The notes under the pieces were generated by a model. The model was not told the DNA's origin, did not search any database, and worked only from the letters and a program-made list of their open reading frames with translations. 59,689 nucleotides of DNA, taken from Endozoicomonas arenosclerae (GTDB taxonomy: Bacteria; Pseudomonadota; Gammaproteobacteria; Pseudomonadales; Endozoicomonadaceae). The stretch spans positions 127,879 through 187,567 of the forward strand of contig NZ_LASA01000059.1 in NCBI RefSeq assembly GCF_001562015.1, read 5' to 3'. This document shows, piece by piece, positions 8,804-18,478 of this stretch. Position 1 is the first letter of the stretch. Every line of letters starts with the position of its first letter. The position numbers and the translations under genes were made by a program.

Positions 8804-10490
8804 GGCTGAGGCATCGAGAGGCGTATGAGAATACGCCTCTCTTTCTGTGAAAAGCCGCCTCGAATCGATCTACTTTATTTGGGGTCCCTTTCGAATGGAA
8901 TAGCATCCCATTCAGTGGGCCAGTTGACCAGTTGACCAGTTGATAGACAAAAGAAGTATTGGCCGGGTTTAAGTGCAACACAGAGTATCTTGAAGTATCC
9001 AGTGTTTGCAGAAGTGATGTTCTTGGAGCTGCCATCATCTCATTATTAAAAGCAGACGAAAGTTGCTTTTCACTCATCTGGATTGAGTTTTCTGTAACGA
9101 ACTCATTGGCTTCTTCTGAAGTGCTGAGGGAGCCGCGTGCCTGATGCCAGCTTTTGTAATTGTGTTCTATGATTGCGTTTTCCAAGGCTCGTAATGCATT
9201 TTTTATTGCAATCAATTCTCTCATAGAGTTGATCTTTAGTGTTGAAAATAAATAGCTAACCAGCTCAGGATTTTTTGATGTAATAGCTGAATTGATCAGA
9301 TCAGAAAAAAAACGCTGTGATAACAACTCCTGAAGCGTATCGGGGGAATTACCAAGAACCGGGTTGTAAAAAATAACGTTTATATTGTCTGGTAGCCTCA
9401 ACCTGACCGCTGAATGCCAGAGTTTCAGATTGTTTTTTTCAAATAGACTTCCCCAGCATCTATGGTTGATTTTTAATAGATCCTTTTGTGGAAAGTGGTG
9501 CTGTTTTAACTGGGCTAACTGGAGTACATGGGAAAAGTAACCATGAACGAACTGTCCACCCAGGATGTCGTGGTCAAAAAAGCCACCACTGCTTGCGTAG
9601 CTGTCAGCTATTTCAGGATCGATAAAGCCCACAAATATAGGAAGAGGGTATCGATGCCAGTCCCTGAAGAAGGTGCGATGAATTGTATAGATCAGCTGTT
9701 CGGTGATATCGCTGAACACATAGAAGCTTTCTTCAGGGCTATCCAGTTTCAGTGAAATGGTGGTTTTCTTGCTTTCTGCCAGAGTTTCAATCGGGAGTCT
9801 CACAAACCTTGGGCTGGTAACATTTAAATCCTTCATCCAGTTTGTGAAGTAAGTGCTCACAAGTGATGATGGTCTTTTGTCTTCAGGAGTTAAAGCATAA
9901 ACCGGATAAAAATAGGTCAGATTCTCGATATTGCTGCGACCCAACGAGATGAAGTGGGTGTGATCATAGAGTCGGGTAAGATTCATGCCCAGCTCGGCCA
10001 ATAGGGGCAAGTATTCTCTGACATCTGAAATGGCTTTAACCCATTCTTTAAATTGATCCCTGCTATTTTCTTGCACAAGATCTTCGCAAACTTCAACATG
10101 TTTCTCAAAGCCCCTGGAAAAATAAGCGGCAGACATAGGGTCTGATCTTTTATTTCCATACATTAATGGCAGTGCTTTGGAAAAATAGAACAGTCGGTTT
10201 GCAGGGTTACGCAAGCTAATAAAATACTGGCCGTCTTCTATAGAATCTTCTCTTGAAGTTTGTGAGCCAGGTGTATCAGGACAGTCTCCATCATTGGCAA
10301 TGCAGGATGATTGCAGAAATTCGCTTATAGTATGTTGCAGTTTTGAAAGTCTTTCCGAACTAAGTTCAACTGTTTTTTTGGTCTTTCTACCGTCTGCGTA
10401 TAAATACTCAATAGTGAGGGGGTCTGAGAAGGAAAGGGATGACTGCAAGACTAGTGAAAGAGTCAGTAATAACGTCCTGTGATTTATCAT
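8775..10490 (-). CDS. secreted protein of unknown family, with an apparently frameshifted C-terminus
   Basis: 571 residues with a signal peptide (MINHRTLLLTLSLVLQSSLS). I cannot name the family, but it is a paralogue of the 508-residue protein at 52626-54152. They share PIFVGF/PIFLGF, an aligned HG...LQ...KD.LL...W.LF segment, and a later ALRALE/AIRTLE segment. The last about 50 residues are suspect: the frame runs through the pmbA terminator into pmbA antisense. Three copies of an 8-bp unit (8920-8943) sit just before this tail. With two copies the frame would instead read NWPTEWDAIPFERDPK and stop at 8875, before the terminator, giving 535 residues. Confidence 0.75.
   Translation of the reverse strand: MINHRTLLLTLSLVLQSSLSFSDPLTIEYLYADGRKTKKTVELSSERLSKLQHTISEFLQSSCIANDGDCPDTPGSQTSREDSIEDGQYFISLRNPANRLFYFSKALPLMYGNKRSDPMSAAYFSRGFEKHVEVCEDLVQENSRDQFKEWVKAISDVREYLPLLAELGMNLTRLYDHTHFISLGRSNIENLTYFYPVYALTPEDKRPSSLVSTYFTNWMKDLNVTSPRFVRLPIETLAESKKTTISLKLDSPEESFYVFSDITEQLIYTIHRTFFRDWHRYPLPIFVGFIDPEIADSYASSGGFFDHDILGGQFVHGYFSHVLQLAQLKQHHFPQKDLLKINHRCWGSLFEKNNLKLWHSAVRLRLPDNINVIFYNPVLGNSPDTLQELLSQRFFSDLINSAITSKNPELVSYLFSTLKINSMRELIAIKNALRALENAIIEHNYKSWHQARGSLSTSEEANEFVTENSIQMSEKQLSSAFNNEMMAAPRTSLLQTLDTSRYSVLHLNPANTSFVYQLVNWSTGPLNGMLFHSKGTPNKVDRFEAAFHRKRGVFSYASRCLSLILQPESFR
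8816..8845. terminator. pmbA terminator
   Basis: A perfect 11-bp stem GAGAGGCGTAT/ATACGCCTCTC (8816-8826 and 8831-8841), GAGA loop, then TTTCT. It is placed 12 bp after the pmbA stop and inside the extended frame of the converging gene. Confidence 0.85.
8920..8943. repeat. 8-bp tandem repeat, three perfect copies (CCAGTTGA)
   Basis: Three exact CCAGTTGA units lie inside the coding sequence of the secreted protein 8775-10490. The unit is not a multiple of three, so each gain or loss by slippage changes the reading frame. The present copy number puts the gene in a frame that overruns its terminator. Confidence 0.9.
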
Positions 10491-10641
10491 TTATAGAGTG
10501 ATCCAGACTTCTTAATAGGGTTTTAAAGCTGGTTATATGGAAAGCCCGAGAGAAAGTTCAAAATAATAATAAATATGTATTTATTTTAAGGGGCTAAAAA
10601 CAGATTGGAGGAGGAATCAGAGGTTAATGGAGATAGGGGCG

Positions 10642-12000
10642 TTAGCTGTAAAAAAGGGTAGCCAAGCCTAAAAAGGATAGGAAGCCAATCACATCAGAAG
10701 CTGTAGTTAGTATTATGGTGCCAGCTAAGGCAGGATCAATTTTCAGCGACTTGAGAATAACGGGCAGGCTTGCGCCTACGACAACGGCCATGCTGAGGTT
10801 TATGACCATGGCGCAGGCAATGACCAGAGAAATGATAGGGTCTTGGAACCAAAGATAGGCAATCAGCGAGACCAGAGCCGCCCAAAGTATTCCGTTTAGA
10901 AAGCCCGCCATTAATTCACGACTGAGCAGCCAGCGGAGGTTGGTTCTACTGATCTGGCCCAGTGCCATACCTCGGATGACCAATGTCAGGGCTTGCCCCC
11001 CGGCATTACCGCCCATGCCCGCAACAATGGGCATCAGAACTGCCAGAGCAACCACTTTATCAATGGTGGCCTGAAACATGCCGATAACGGAGGCTGCGAT
11101 AAAGGCTGTAATCAGATTAATGCCCAGCCAGACAGCGCGTCGGCGGGCTGTTTTCAAAGCGGGGGCGAAGGTGTCTTCGTCATCATCCAGACCCGCCATA
11201 CTCATCATTGAATGTTCGGCTTCTTCCCGGATAACATCCACAACATCATCGATGGTGATACGGCCTAACAGTTGACCCTGCTCGGATACTACGGGGGCAG
11301 ATACCAGATCCTGACGCTCAAACAGTTGGGCTACCTGACCGTCTTCCATATCTGCGCTGATGGGTTCGAGGTCCGTTTGCATCACTTCATAGACGGTTGC
11401 TGACGGATCTGTGGTCAAAAGGACCGATAAGGGCAGGGAGCCAATGTATTCATCCCTGCGATTGACAACAAAAAGGTTGTCTGTCATTTCAGGAATTTCC
11501 TGGTGACGCCTCAGGTAACGAAGGACGACATCCAGTGTACTGCTTGGGCGAATGGTGATGACATCGGTATTCATCAGGCCGCCAGCGGTGTCTTCCGGGT
11601 AGGAAAGAACCGCTTCAACCCGTTGTCGGTCCTGGCTGTCCATAGAGTCGAGGACTTTTCGGGTGATGGTGCCGGGCAGTTGTTGCAGAAGGTCGGCTAT
11701 GTCATCAACATCCTGACCTTCTGTGATGGCTTTCAGTTCTGCAACGTTCATCCTGTCCAGAAAAAATTGTCGAACTTCGTCGCTTAATTCCTGAAGTACA
11801 TCCCCTTCCATTTCACGATCAATCAGACGCCAGAGCAGGCTGCGAAGTTTGGGAGGGGAGGATTCCAGCAAGTGAGCTGCATCCGGAGCAGGCAGACCGT
11901 TCAGCATACGCCTGAGTTCAGGAGAAACACCGTGCTCCAGGGCTTCATTAAGCTCCTGAAATTCTTTGTCTCCGATACTCAGTTGTAGCTGTTGTACCAT
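10642..12000 (-). CDS. mgtE: magnesium transporter MgtE
   Basis: An inner-membrane Mg2+ channel gated by cytoplasmic Mg2+. From the chosen start it has 452 residues: an alpha-helical MgtE N domain (ELRRMLNGLPAPDAAHLLE onward), a CBS pair (about residues 140-255; YPEDTAGGLMNTDVITI begins it), then five membrane helices with the pore motif MPIVAGMGGNAGGQALT. An upstream TTG at 12066 or an ATG at 12021 would add 22 or 7 residues; none of the starts has a convincing ribosome site. It lies downstream of npr on the same strand, 217 bp away from this start. Confidence 0.93.
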   Translation of the reverse strand: MVQQLQLSIGDKEFQELNEALEHGVSPELRRMLNGLPAPDAAHLLESSPPKLRSLLWRLIDREMEGDVLQELSDEVRQFFLDRMNVAELKAITEGQDVDDIADLLQQLPGTITRKVLDSMDSQDRQRVEAVLSYPEDTAGGLMNTDVITIRPSSTLDVVLRYLRRHQEIPEMTDNLFVVNRRDEYIGSLPLSVLLTTDPSATVYEVMQTDLEPISADMEDGQVAQLFERQDLVSAPVVSEQGQLLGRITIDDVVDVIREEAEHSMMSMAGLDDDEDTFAPALKTARRRAVWLGINLITAFIAASVIGMFQATIDKVVALAVLMPIVAGMGGNAGGQALTLVIRGMALGQISRTNLRWLLSRELMAGFLNGILWAALVSLIAYLWFQDPIISLVIACAMVINLSMAVVVGASLPVILKSLKIDPALAGTIILTTASDVIGFLSFLGLATLFYS

Positions 12001-12216
12001 AAATACGTGCCCGGATCTCATCAGCAGAAAGTCTGAAAATGGACCTTCTGATTTGGGATTAATCAAGTCTGAATTTTGCCAGACTCCTGGCGCAGACTCA
12101 GTAAGTTTGCATGCACTTATTCATTACTTGTCTGCTCTGAATATAATGGAATGATGCAACCTGCCAGGGTTGTTTGAGATACCAGTATAAACAGAGATTT
12201 AAATAAGAGGAGGAGT

Positions 12217-12486
12217 CTATTCACCCTCTTCAAAAAAATCATTAATCAGATTGCAGAGCGCCGTACAGGCATCTTCTTCATCATGGCCTTCAAAGGTTAA
12301 GTCGAGGACAGAACCTTTTCCTGCTGCCAGCATCATGACCGCCATAATGCTTTTTCCATCCACTTCCCGGCCGTTAAAGCTGACTTTTACCTGACTGGCA
12401 AAAGCTGAGGTTGTGGAAACAAATTTGGATGCTGCACGTGCGTGAAGGCCAAGTTTATTAATAATGGTGATCTGCTTCTGGATCAT
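12217..12486 (-). CDS. ptsO: HPr-like phosphocarrier NPr of the nitrogen PTS
   Basis: Carries phosphate between EI-Ntr and EIIA-Ntr (PtsN). 89 residues with the phosphorylated His15 in GLHARAA and the conserved VDGKSIMAVMMLAAGKGS loop; there is no regulatory Ser-46 context of a sugar HPr. It starts on the last base of the rapZ stop region (positions overlap at 12486), so the two are translationally coupled. This is the usual end of the rpoN cluster. Confidence 0.96.
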   Translation of the reverse strand: MIQKQITIINKLGLHARAASKFVSTTSAFASQVKVSFNGREVDGKSIMAVMMLAAGKGSVLDLTFEGHDEEDACTALCNLINDFFEEGE

Positions 12487-13343
12487 TATTTGGAAAGCTC
12501 CCGGTGTCTGACCTGAACACAGTCAAAACGTTCTTTGAGCCAATCGCCCAGTTTTTCGCTGATAAATACAGAACGGTGCTGTCCGCCGGTACAACCGACG
12601 GCAATAGTTAGATAACTGCGCTGTCCGGATTCAAACCTTGGTAACCATTTTTCCACGAATGTGCTGAGATCTTCAAACATCTCATCCACCATGGGCTCTG
12701 CAGCCAGAAAGTCTTTTACAGGCTGATCCAGTCCGGTATAAGGTCTCAGTGCCTCGACCCAGAACGGATTTGGTAGGCAGCGGACATCAAAGACGTAGTC
12801 AGCATCCACGGGCATTCCGTGTTTGAAGCCAAAGGACTGGATCATCAGGGTCATGCTTTTGCTGGTGGAGCCACAGACACGCTGTCGAATCTGCTCCCTG
12901 ATTTCATGAACGGACAGAGGTGAGGTGTCCAGCCTGATGTCAGCTTCTTCAGCCAGCGGAGCCAGGAGTTTCTTTTCCAGATTGATGGCTTCAGCCAGAG
13001 ATACGTTGTCATTGCTCAGAGGGTGGCGACGACGGGTCGAACTGTATCGTTTCATCAGGCTGTCGCTGTCTGCGTCCAGAAAGATAACCTGACACTCAAC
13101 GCCCTGTTTTTTCAGTTTGTCCAAAAGGGCTGGAAAGCGTTCCAGAGCTCCCGGTACATTTCGTACATCCAGGCTGACAGCCATGCGTGGAGGCTCACCC
13201 AGACTGCTCTTCAGGTTGGCAGGCAAGTCATTGAGCATGCTGGCAGGCAGGTTATCGACACAATAAAAGCCTTCATCTTCCAATGCGTGAAGGGCAGAGC
13301 TTTTGCCGGAACCTGAGCGTCCACTGATAATGATCAACTTCAT
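12486..13343 (-). CDS. rapZ: RNase adapter protein RapZ
   Basis: In enterics it binds the GlmZ sRNA and presents it to RNase E, tuning glucosamine-6-phosphate synthase. 285 residues. Walker A GRSGSGKSS at residues 8-16, Walker-B-like VIFLDAD, and the C-terminal RNA-binding half with GCTGGQHRSVFI and a basic HRELSK end. It lies within the rpoN-hpf-ptsN-rapZ-npr cluster, but a 373-bp gap separates it from ptsN, wider than in most relatives. Confidence 0.96.
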   Translation of the reverse strand: MKLIIISGRSGSGKSSALHALEDEGFYCVDNLPASMLNDLPANLKSSLGEPPRMAVSLDVRNVPGALERFPALLDKLKKQGVECQVIFLDADSDSLMKRYSSTRRRHPLSNDNVSLAEAINLEKKLLAPLAEEADIRLDTSPLSVHEIREQIRQRVCGSTSKSMTLMIQSFGFKHGMPVDADYVFDVRCLPNPFWVEALRPYTGLDQPVKDFLAAEPMVDEMFEDLSTFVEKWLPRFESGQRSYLTIAVGCTGGQHRSVFISEKLGDWLKERFDCVQVRHRELSK

Positions 13344-13716
13344 GGTGTGTCCTTCCTGATTTTGTGACCGTTTAAACAGGTGGCCTGGTTGTTTTTCATA
13401 ATCGTGGCTGAGCTGAATCTGGTTTTGTGCCGTGGGATCAGGATTTCAGGCTAGGTCGGCCTTAAGTCCTACGGGCTGATGAGACAGGTTTCTCACCCTG
13501 TTTTTGCGCAATAGGCGTTCGGGTGAGGCAAGTCTAACAAAACCTAATGAGATTAGAACCAGTCGCTTTCTTTTATTTCAAGCATAGTCCGGATATTTCT
13601 ATCGCATGCAGTTTTGGCAATAAATAAGCAGGGAGATTTGGGCCGGAAAGGTGGGGGAAACATTTTGCCTGCTTCGTTGTCAGGCGAGCATGCAAAATGT
13701 TTTTATCTGAGTCCCG
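13344..13716. other. unusually long ptsN-rapZ spacer containing a nested hairpin
   Basis: No open frame worth calling. At 13658-13703 the arms AAACATTTTGC and GCAAAATGTTT enclose a second stem GCCTG/CAGGC. The structure sits right after the ptsN stop (minus strand). A T-tract follows on the plus side only, so the structure is a better plus-strand than minus-strand terminator. It could instead be a processing or mRNA-stabilising element. Confidence 0.55.
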
Positions 13717-14169
13717 TTACACGGGACGGCAAATAATATTGTACAGCGCTTCAGGGGTTTCAGCCGCTCGCATCTGGCTGAGAAGCACTTCCGAGGTAAA
13801 ACGCTCGGCCAGTGCCTGAAGGATGTTCAAATGCTCCTGGGTGTTCTCCTCCGGGACGATCAGGGCGAAGATCAGATCAACAGGTTGTTTGTCCACAGCA
13901 TCAAAATCAACGGGGTCGGACAATTTGATTAAAAGTCCCGTCGGATGCTGGCAGGCGCTTGAGCGACAATGAGGCAGGGCTATACCCTTGCCTAACCCGG
14001 TCGTGCCCAGACGTTCTCTGTTAATCAGGCTATTAAATAGATCCTTGGTGTTTATGGCGGGAACATGTTCACTGATACGTTCCGCGATGATTTCCAGGAT
14101 TTTCTTTTTGCTGGCCCCCTGCACACCACATAGGGTGCGCCCGGGGGTAAGAATGTTTTCGATAATCAT
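13717..14169 (-). CDS. ptsN: PTS IIA-like nitrogen regulatory protein PtsN (EIIA-Ntr)
   Basis: Phosphoacceptor at the end of the nitrogen PTS; in its free form it regulates potassium uptake and other targets. 150 residues with the phosphorylatable His67 in GKGIALPHCR and the family sequence FALIVPEENTQEHLNILQALAERF. Start is ATG at 14169. It lies 14 bp downstream of hpf, in the conserved rpoN-hpf-ptsN order. Confidence 0.96.
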   Translation of the reverse strand: MIIENILTPGRTLCGVQGASKKKILEIIAERISEHVPAINTKDLFNSLINRERLGTTGLGKGIALPHCRSSACQHPTGLLIKLSDPVDFDAVDKQPVDLIFALIVPEENTQEHLNILQALAERFTSEVLLSQMRAAETPEALYNIICRPV

Positions 14170-14183
14170 ACAACGATCGATGC

Positions 14184-14495
14184 TTACAGGCGGCCGCTGG
14201 CACCCTGTAGCCGGTCAAGCGTCTTCTCTTTGTGTTTAACCAATTGTCGGTCAAGTTTGTCCGACATGTCATCAATAGCAGCGTACATATCCTCAGCCTC
14301 AGCGGTTGCATTGATATCCGCCCCACGTATGTGCAGAGTCGCTTCCACTTTGTGATTCAATTTTTCGACGCTCAGGGTGACCTGAACGTTCGTAATTTGG
14401 TCAAAGTGAGCGGCAAGGCGGTCGAGTTTCTTGGTGACATAATCTTTCAGAGCTTCTGTCACCTCTACATGATGTCCACTGATGTTGACTTGCAT
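14184..14495 (-). CDS. hpf: ribosome hibernation promoting factor (short HPF/YhbH)
   Basis: Binds the 30S decoding region and promotes 100S dimer formation in stationary phase. 103 residues: MQVNISGHHVEVTEALKDYV at the start, then the conserved HIRGADINATAEAEDMYAAID block and a basic C-terminus (KHKEKTLDRL). This is the short type without the long-HPF dimerisation domain. It is next to rpoN, as usual. Confidence 0.96.
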   Translation of the reverse strand: MQVNISGHHVEVTEALKDYVTKKLDRLAAHFDQITNVQVTLSVEKLNHKVEATLHIRGADINATAEAEDMYAAIDDMSDKLDRQLVKHKEKTLDRLQGASGRL

Positions 14496-14665
14496 GTAAC
14501 GCTCTCCTGCTGATCCCGATTCTCGACATTGGACTGCCCCCGGGATTGTACGGGCAGCCCTGATTGAAAGTCTATCACTGTCATTGACAGTTGGCGCTGT
14601 TCTGAGACAAAAAATCTACTGGTCGATTTATGGTATAAAGGTTTATTGCCTGACCTGCAGATAAA

Positions 14666-16120
14666 TCAGATAAGCTGCTTGCGCTCATTCGATGGAGGAA
14701 TGTTCATCGATTCACGGTATTTAGCTATGGTTCGTCGAGCTACCTTGATGCCCTGATCCCCCAGTAATCCGGCAATTTTATTGTCGCTGAGTGGCTTTTT
14801 GGGACTTTCTTCTGATACCAGCTTTTTGATCAGAGCTCTGATGGCTGTGGATGAGCATTCTCCACCGGTGTCAGTACTGACATGACTTGAGAAGAAATAC
14901 TTCAGTTCAAAAACGCCTCTGGGGGTATGCATGTATTTCTGGGTGGTGACCCGGGATATCGTAGATTCATGCATATCGACAGCCTGGGCGATGTCTGCCA
15001 GTACCAGTGGTTTCATAGCCTGCTCGCCCTGCTCCAGAAACTCTTTCTGAAACTCAACGATCTTGCCGGCCACCTTCAGCAGGGTTTCATTTCTGCTCTG
15101 CAGGTTTTTCAGGAACCATCGGGCTTCCTGCAGCTGGTTTTTCATAAAGACGTTGTCACGGCTGTTATTGGCCCGCTGTACCATAGAAGCGTAGCTGTTA
15201 TTGATACGTAGCCTGGGCAGAGATTCAGAGTTCAGCTCAACGATCCAGCGATCCTTGATTTTAGTCACTGAAATATCCGGAGTGACATACTCTGTTTCGG
15301 TCTGGCCGATTTCTGCTCCGGGTTTGGGGTTGAGGCTCTGTACCAGATTCAGGGCTTCCCTGAGCTGATGTTCCTTGAGACGGGTGCGACGCATAATCTG
15401 GGCGTAATCGCGACTTCCCAGGGCCTGAAGGTGACTCTGGATCAGTATGCGGGCTTCTCTCAGGAAGTGGGTTTCCTTGGGAAGTTGGTCCAGTTGTACT
15501 TCGAGGCACTCTTTCAGATTAGAGCTGGCACAACCTACCGGATCAAAATGCAGAATCCGTCGTTGCATGACCTGAAGTTCTTCAAAATCCAGCTCTTCCA
15601 GCTGTTGCTGCAGTGACTGAAAAATTTCTTGCAGGGGGTGGGTCAGATAGCCATCGTTGTTAGTGGCTTCAATGACTGCCAGTCCCAGCAACCTGTCCCT
15701 GTCTGTCATTGGGGTCAGGTTTAGCTGCCATTCCAGGTAATCCTGAAGGGACTCGGAAGCTCGAGATCGGGCAAAAGGGTCGTGTTCTTCGTCTGTCGAT
15801 GCTGGAAGGCTGGAATAAACTTCATCCCAGCCGGAATCCATAGGCAGGTCGTTGGGGATGCTTTCGGCCCATTCAGGCTCTTCCGGTTCCGGACTCTGCT
15901 CGGCTTTTTCGTTGAAGTCCACGGGCTGCTCGCCCTCATCTGGGGTAGAAGCGGGTTCTTCAACGGACTCTTCGGACTCCAGCATCGGATTGGATTCAAG
16001 AGCTTCCTGGATTTCCTGCTGCAGATCCAGAGTGGAAAGTTGTAGAAGCCGAATGGCCTGTTGCAGCTGAGGAGTCATGGTCAGCTGCTGGCCCATTTTT
16101 AGCTGTAAGGATGGCTTCAT
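14666..16120 (-). CDS. rpoN: RNA polymerase sigma-54 factor RpoN
   Basis: Sigma factor for nitrogen, motility and stress promoters activated by AAA+ enhancer-binding proteins. 484 residues. Region I is glutamine-rich ([23 protein letters not shown]), region II is acidic (about 50-110), followed by the core-binding domain, an HTH ([13 protein letters not shown]) and the RpoN box [10 protein letters not shown] near the C-terminus. It starts after a 359-bp gap from lptB, so it may have its own promoter. Confidence 0.97.
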   Translation of the reverse strand: MKPSLQLKMGQQLTMTPQLQQAIRLLQLSTLDLQQEIQEALESNPMLESEESVEEPASTPDEGEQPVDFNEKAEQSPEPEEPEWAESIPNDLPMDSGWDEVYSSLPASTDEEHDPFARSRASESLQDYLEWQLNLTPMTDRDRLLGLAVIEATNNDGYLTHPLQEIFQSLQQQLEELDFEELQVMQRRILHFDPVGCASSNLKECLEVQLDQLPKETHFLREARILIQSHLQALGSRDYAQIMRRTRLKEHQLREALNLVQSLNPKPGAEIGQTETEYVTPDISVTKIKDRWIVELNSESLPRLRINNSYASMVQRANNSRDNVFMKNQLQEARWFLKNLQSRNETLLKVAGKIVEFQKEFLEQGEQAMKPLVLADIAQAVDMHESTISRVTTQKYMHTPRGVFELKYFFSSHVSTDTGGECSSTAIRALIKKLVSEESPKKPLSDNKIAGLLGDQGIKVARRTIAKYRESMNIPPSNERKQLI

Positions 16121-16479
16121 AGGGCAACCGTATACCTTTACTTCGATGTCTGCACTGAGGGTGCCAGGATTAGTGGCGTGAGCCCTCGGCAGTTATTTCT
16201 CAGTGCCTGCTCATTATTATGATTGGGCTACTCTCCATGTCATCGCGATTATAATCACATCTGAAGCTTCGGGGGAAGTGGATTCAGCAGGGCTGTCCGG
16301 AAAATGATGATCGTAAGGATAGCGGATTTTCCCTTATTTTCAGTTCTTATATGATTCAGAGTCAGTGGGCAGAGGTTCTCAGGGGGGATTTCAAGCGTCT
16401 TGAGATCAGCAAAAAACATCTTCTACTGGCAAATATCAGCTCACCAGTAGAAGTAAATGGAAGGATAATTAAGCGATGA
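16121..16479. other. lptB-rpoN spacer
   Basis: No gene seen. On the minus strand a TATAAT-like hexamer occurs near 16247-16255 (GATTATAATCG) and could serve a promoter for rpoN, but I see no good -35 element at the right distance. Confidence 0.35.
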
Positions 16480-17205
16480 TTACAAACTGAACTGATGCCC
16501 AAGGTATACGTCACGTACCTTCTGATTTGCCAGAACGGTCTGGCTGTCACCTTCAGCGATGATTGTGCCCTCACTGACGATGTAAGCCTTTTCACAGATA
16601 TCCAGAGTTTCCCTGACATTATGATCCGTGATCAGAACACCAATACCCCGGGTTTTCAGGTGGGTGATAATCGCTTTGATATCCCCGACTGAAATGGGGT
16701 CAACGCCGGCAAAAGGTTCATCGAGAAGAATGAATTGCGGATCGGTGCACAGGGCTCTGGCAATTTCTACTCTTCGTTTTTCACCTCCGGAAAGGCTCAT
16801 ACCCAGGTTATCTTTGATATGGGTGATGTTGAACTCTTCCAGCAGGGACTCCATTTTTTCCTGACGATCCTTTTTGGAAAGGTCTGAGCGAGTTTCCAGA
16901 ATAGAAAGCAGATTGTCCGTTACGGTCAGTTTCCTGAAGATTGAGACTTCCTGAGGCAGGTAGCCGACACCGGCACGAGCGCGGCCGTGCATGGGCTCGT
17001 GAGTCAGATCCTGCCCGCTGAGATTGACCTTGCCGCCGTCTGCTTTGACCAGCCCGACAATCATATAGAAGCAGGTGGTCTTACCCGCACCATTGGGGCC
17101 CAGGAGTCCTACAATCTGACCACTGTCGACAGCCAGGGATACATCTTTGACCACCTGTCTGCCTTTGTAACTTTTACTGAGATGTTCTGCCTTAAGCGTT
17201 GCCAT
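16480..17205 (-). CDS. lptB: LPS export ABC transporter ATP-binding protein LptB
   Basis: Cytoplasmic ATPase that powers LPS extraction by LptFG. 241 residues from the ATG at 17205 ([19 protein letters not shown]), the usual LptB length and start; an upstream ATG at 17262 would add 19 atypical residues. Walker [10 protein letters not shown], signature LSGGEKRR, Walker [16 protein letters not shown], and the H-loop ITDHNVRE are all intact. Downstream of lptA in the lptC-lptA-lptB run. Confidence 0.97.
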   Translation of the reverse strand: MATLKAEHLSKSYKGRQVVKDVSLAVDSGQIVGLLGPNGAGKTTCFYMIVGLVKADGGKVNLSGQDLTHEPMHGRARAGVGYLPQEVSIFRKLTVTDNLLSILETRSDLSKKDRQEKMESLLEEFNITHIKDNLGMSLSGGEKRRVEIARALCTDPQFILLDEPFAGVDPISVGDIKAIITHLKTRGIGVLITDHNVRETLDICEKAYIVSEGTIIAEGDSQTVLANQKVRDVYLGHQFSL

Positions 17206-17334
17206 CCGGAATCTGTCATCCTGTTTAAAGGTTGGCTGTCGTGTGTCTGACAGCCATTGCAAAGCATTTGTCTGCTTGTTTCATGGGTCGTAGATAGTTG
17301 TTTGCTCATGGCTGTTTGGGTGGCCAGAAGCTAT

Positions 17335-17922
17335 CTACTGTTTTTTCTCAGGCTTGGGTTGGTAAATCATTTTGACACGACCATCAGGGCTGCTCTTGTT
17401 TTCGCTGCCCTTGGCATTAACCGTTTGTTTGGTCAGATCGTAATCAATCCGTTCACCTGTAAAGGTATCACCCTTCTGAGTCAGCTGAGCCTGCTTGATC
17501 AGTTTAATCTTGTCGCCAGCGACCTGGTAGTCAATGGTGTGTCCCCAGGCTTGCAGGGTTCCCTGGTCTTCAGGCTGCTGCTCTTCGTAGTAAGCTCTTT
17601 TTTTATAGCCTTCCGCTACAATTTTCTGAACTTCCTGCTTGATGGAGTAGACCGTCACCTTATCGCCGGTAATCCGGGTGGTCCCCTGAATCATAACGAC
17701 ATCACCTTTGTATATGGAGACGCCTTTTTTGTTATCGATATCAGCGGTATTGGATTCGATCTCAATAGGTTTCTGGCGGTCAGACGGCAGGGCATTGGCC
17801 ATAGTTGGAAGCAGTATCATGGCTCCCAGCATCAGATAATGTTCAATCCCTCTGCGTCGGTTCTGCTTTTCAGGCCGTGCAATAGGATTAAGGCGCTTGG
17901 TCTGTTCATGGCTTTGGCTCAT
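17335..17922 (-). CDS. lptA: periplasmic LPS transport protein LptA
   Basis: Forms the periplasmic bridge that carries LPS from LptC to LptD. 195 residues with an OstA-type beta-jellyroll domain (IEIESNTADIDNKKGVSIYK; then GDVVMIQGTTRITGDKV). The signal peptide lies after an extended, basic N-terminus (LMLGAMILLPTMANA, about residues 30-44), longer than usual, so an internal start is possible. The start overlaps the end of lptC by 17 bp. Confidence 0.93.
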   Translation of the reverse strand: MSQSHEQTKRLNPIARPEKQNRRRGIEHYLMLGAMILLPTMANALPSDRQKPIEIESNTADIDNKKGVSIYKGDVVMIQGTTRITGDKVTVYSIKQEVQKIVAEGYKKRAYYEEQQPEDQGTLQAWGHTIDYQVAGDKIKLIKQAQLTQKGDTFTGERIDYDLTKQTVNAKGSENKSSPDGRVKMIYQPKPEKKQ

Positions 17923-18478
17923 GAAATCCTCTTACCCTAGACTTGAGTTTAACCAGACTCTCCTTGTAGAAAGCCTCCATTCCAATGGCGCGTGTACGAC
18001 CGGTATTGTTGGTGATCAGTACCGGTCGGTCGGTAACGGCCAGCCCCTGTTCAGAGTATATGGTGATGAAATCAGTGTCCATGCGCAGCTTGTTGCCATT
18101 GCTGAGATCGGTTTGAGTCATCACTACGTCATCCCAGAGTTCAATATCCTGATTGCCGGGTAATAGCTTGCCATTGAGTGCGTCGGCCACCAGAGGTTTT
18201 TTGGGGTCGCTGAAGCTTTCCAGGTGGGGGGTCTGCAGCAGCGTTGTATCGTTATGGGGATAGTGAGTAATGCTGTTTGAGGTCAATGTGTAATTCAGTT
18301 CACCGGTTTCGTTGTACTGAGTGATTTGGGTATTGATGAGGTAGTAATCAGCATTTTTCCGGATTAACGGCTGCTTCTTCTGTGCACCGACATGAAGGTT
18401 GCTGTCATAGGCCCAATAGCCAATGCCGACAAAAGTCAGCATCAGAAAAGCAATCAGTATCGAGTTCCGATTGGGCAT
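17906..18478 (-). CDS. lptC: LPS export protein LptC
   Basis: Inner-membrane-anchored component that passes LPS from LptBFG to LptA. 190 residues: one N-terminal transmembrane helix (ILIAFLMLTFVGIGYWAYDS) and a periplasmic jellyroll (YYLINTQITQYNETGELNY, DDVVMTQTDLSNGNKLRMDT). Part of lptC-lptA-lptB. A terminator-like hairpin separates it from the upstream kdsC, so lptC probably has its own promoter in the 309-bp spacer. Confidence 0.93.
   Translation of the reverse strand: MPNRNSILIAFLMLTFVGIGYWAYDSNLHVGAQKKQPLIRKNADYYLINTQITQYNETGELNYTLTSNSITHYPHNDTTLLQTPHLESFSDPKKPLVADALNGKLLPGNQDIELWDDVVMTQTDLSNGNKLRMDTDFITIYSEQGLAVTDRPVLITNNTGRTRAIGMEAFYKESLVKLKSRVRGFHEPKP

Noticed and set aside
13477-13500. 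CTGATGAGAC motif resembling the hammerhead ribozyme core
   Set aside because: The required GAAA after stem II and the flanking helices I and III are not present on either strand.
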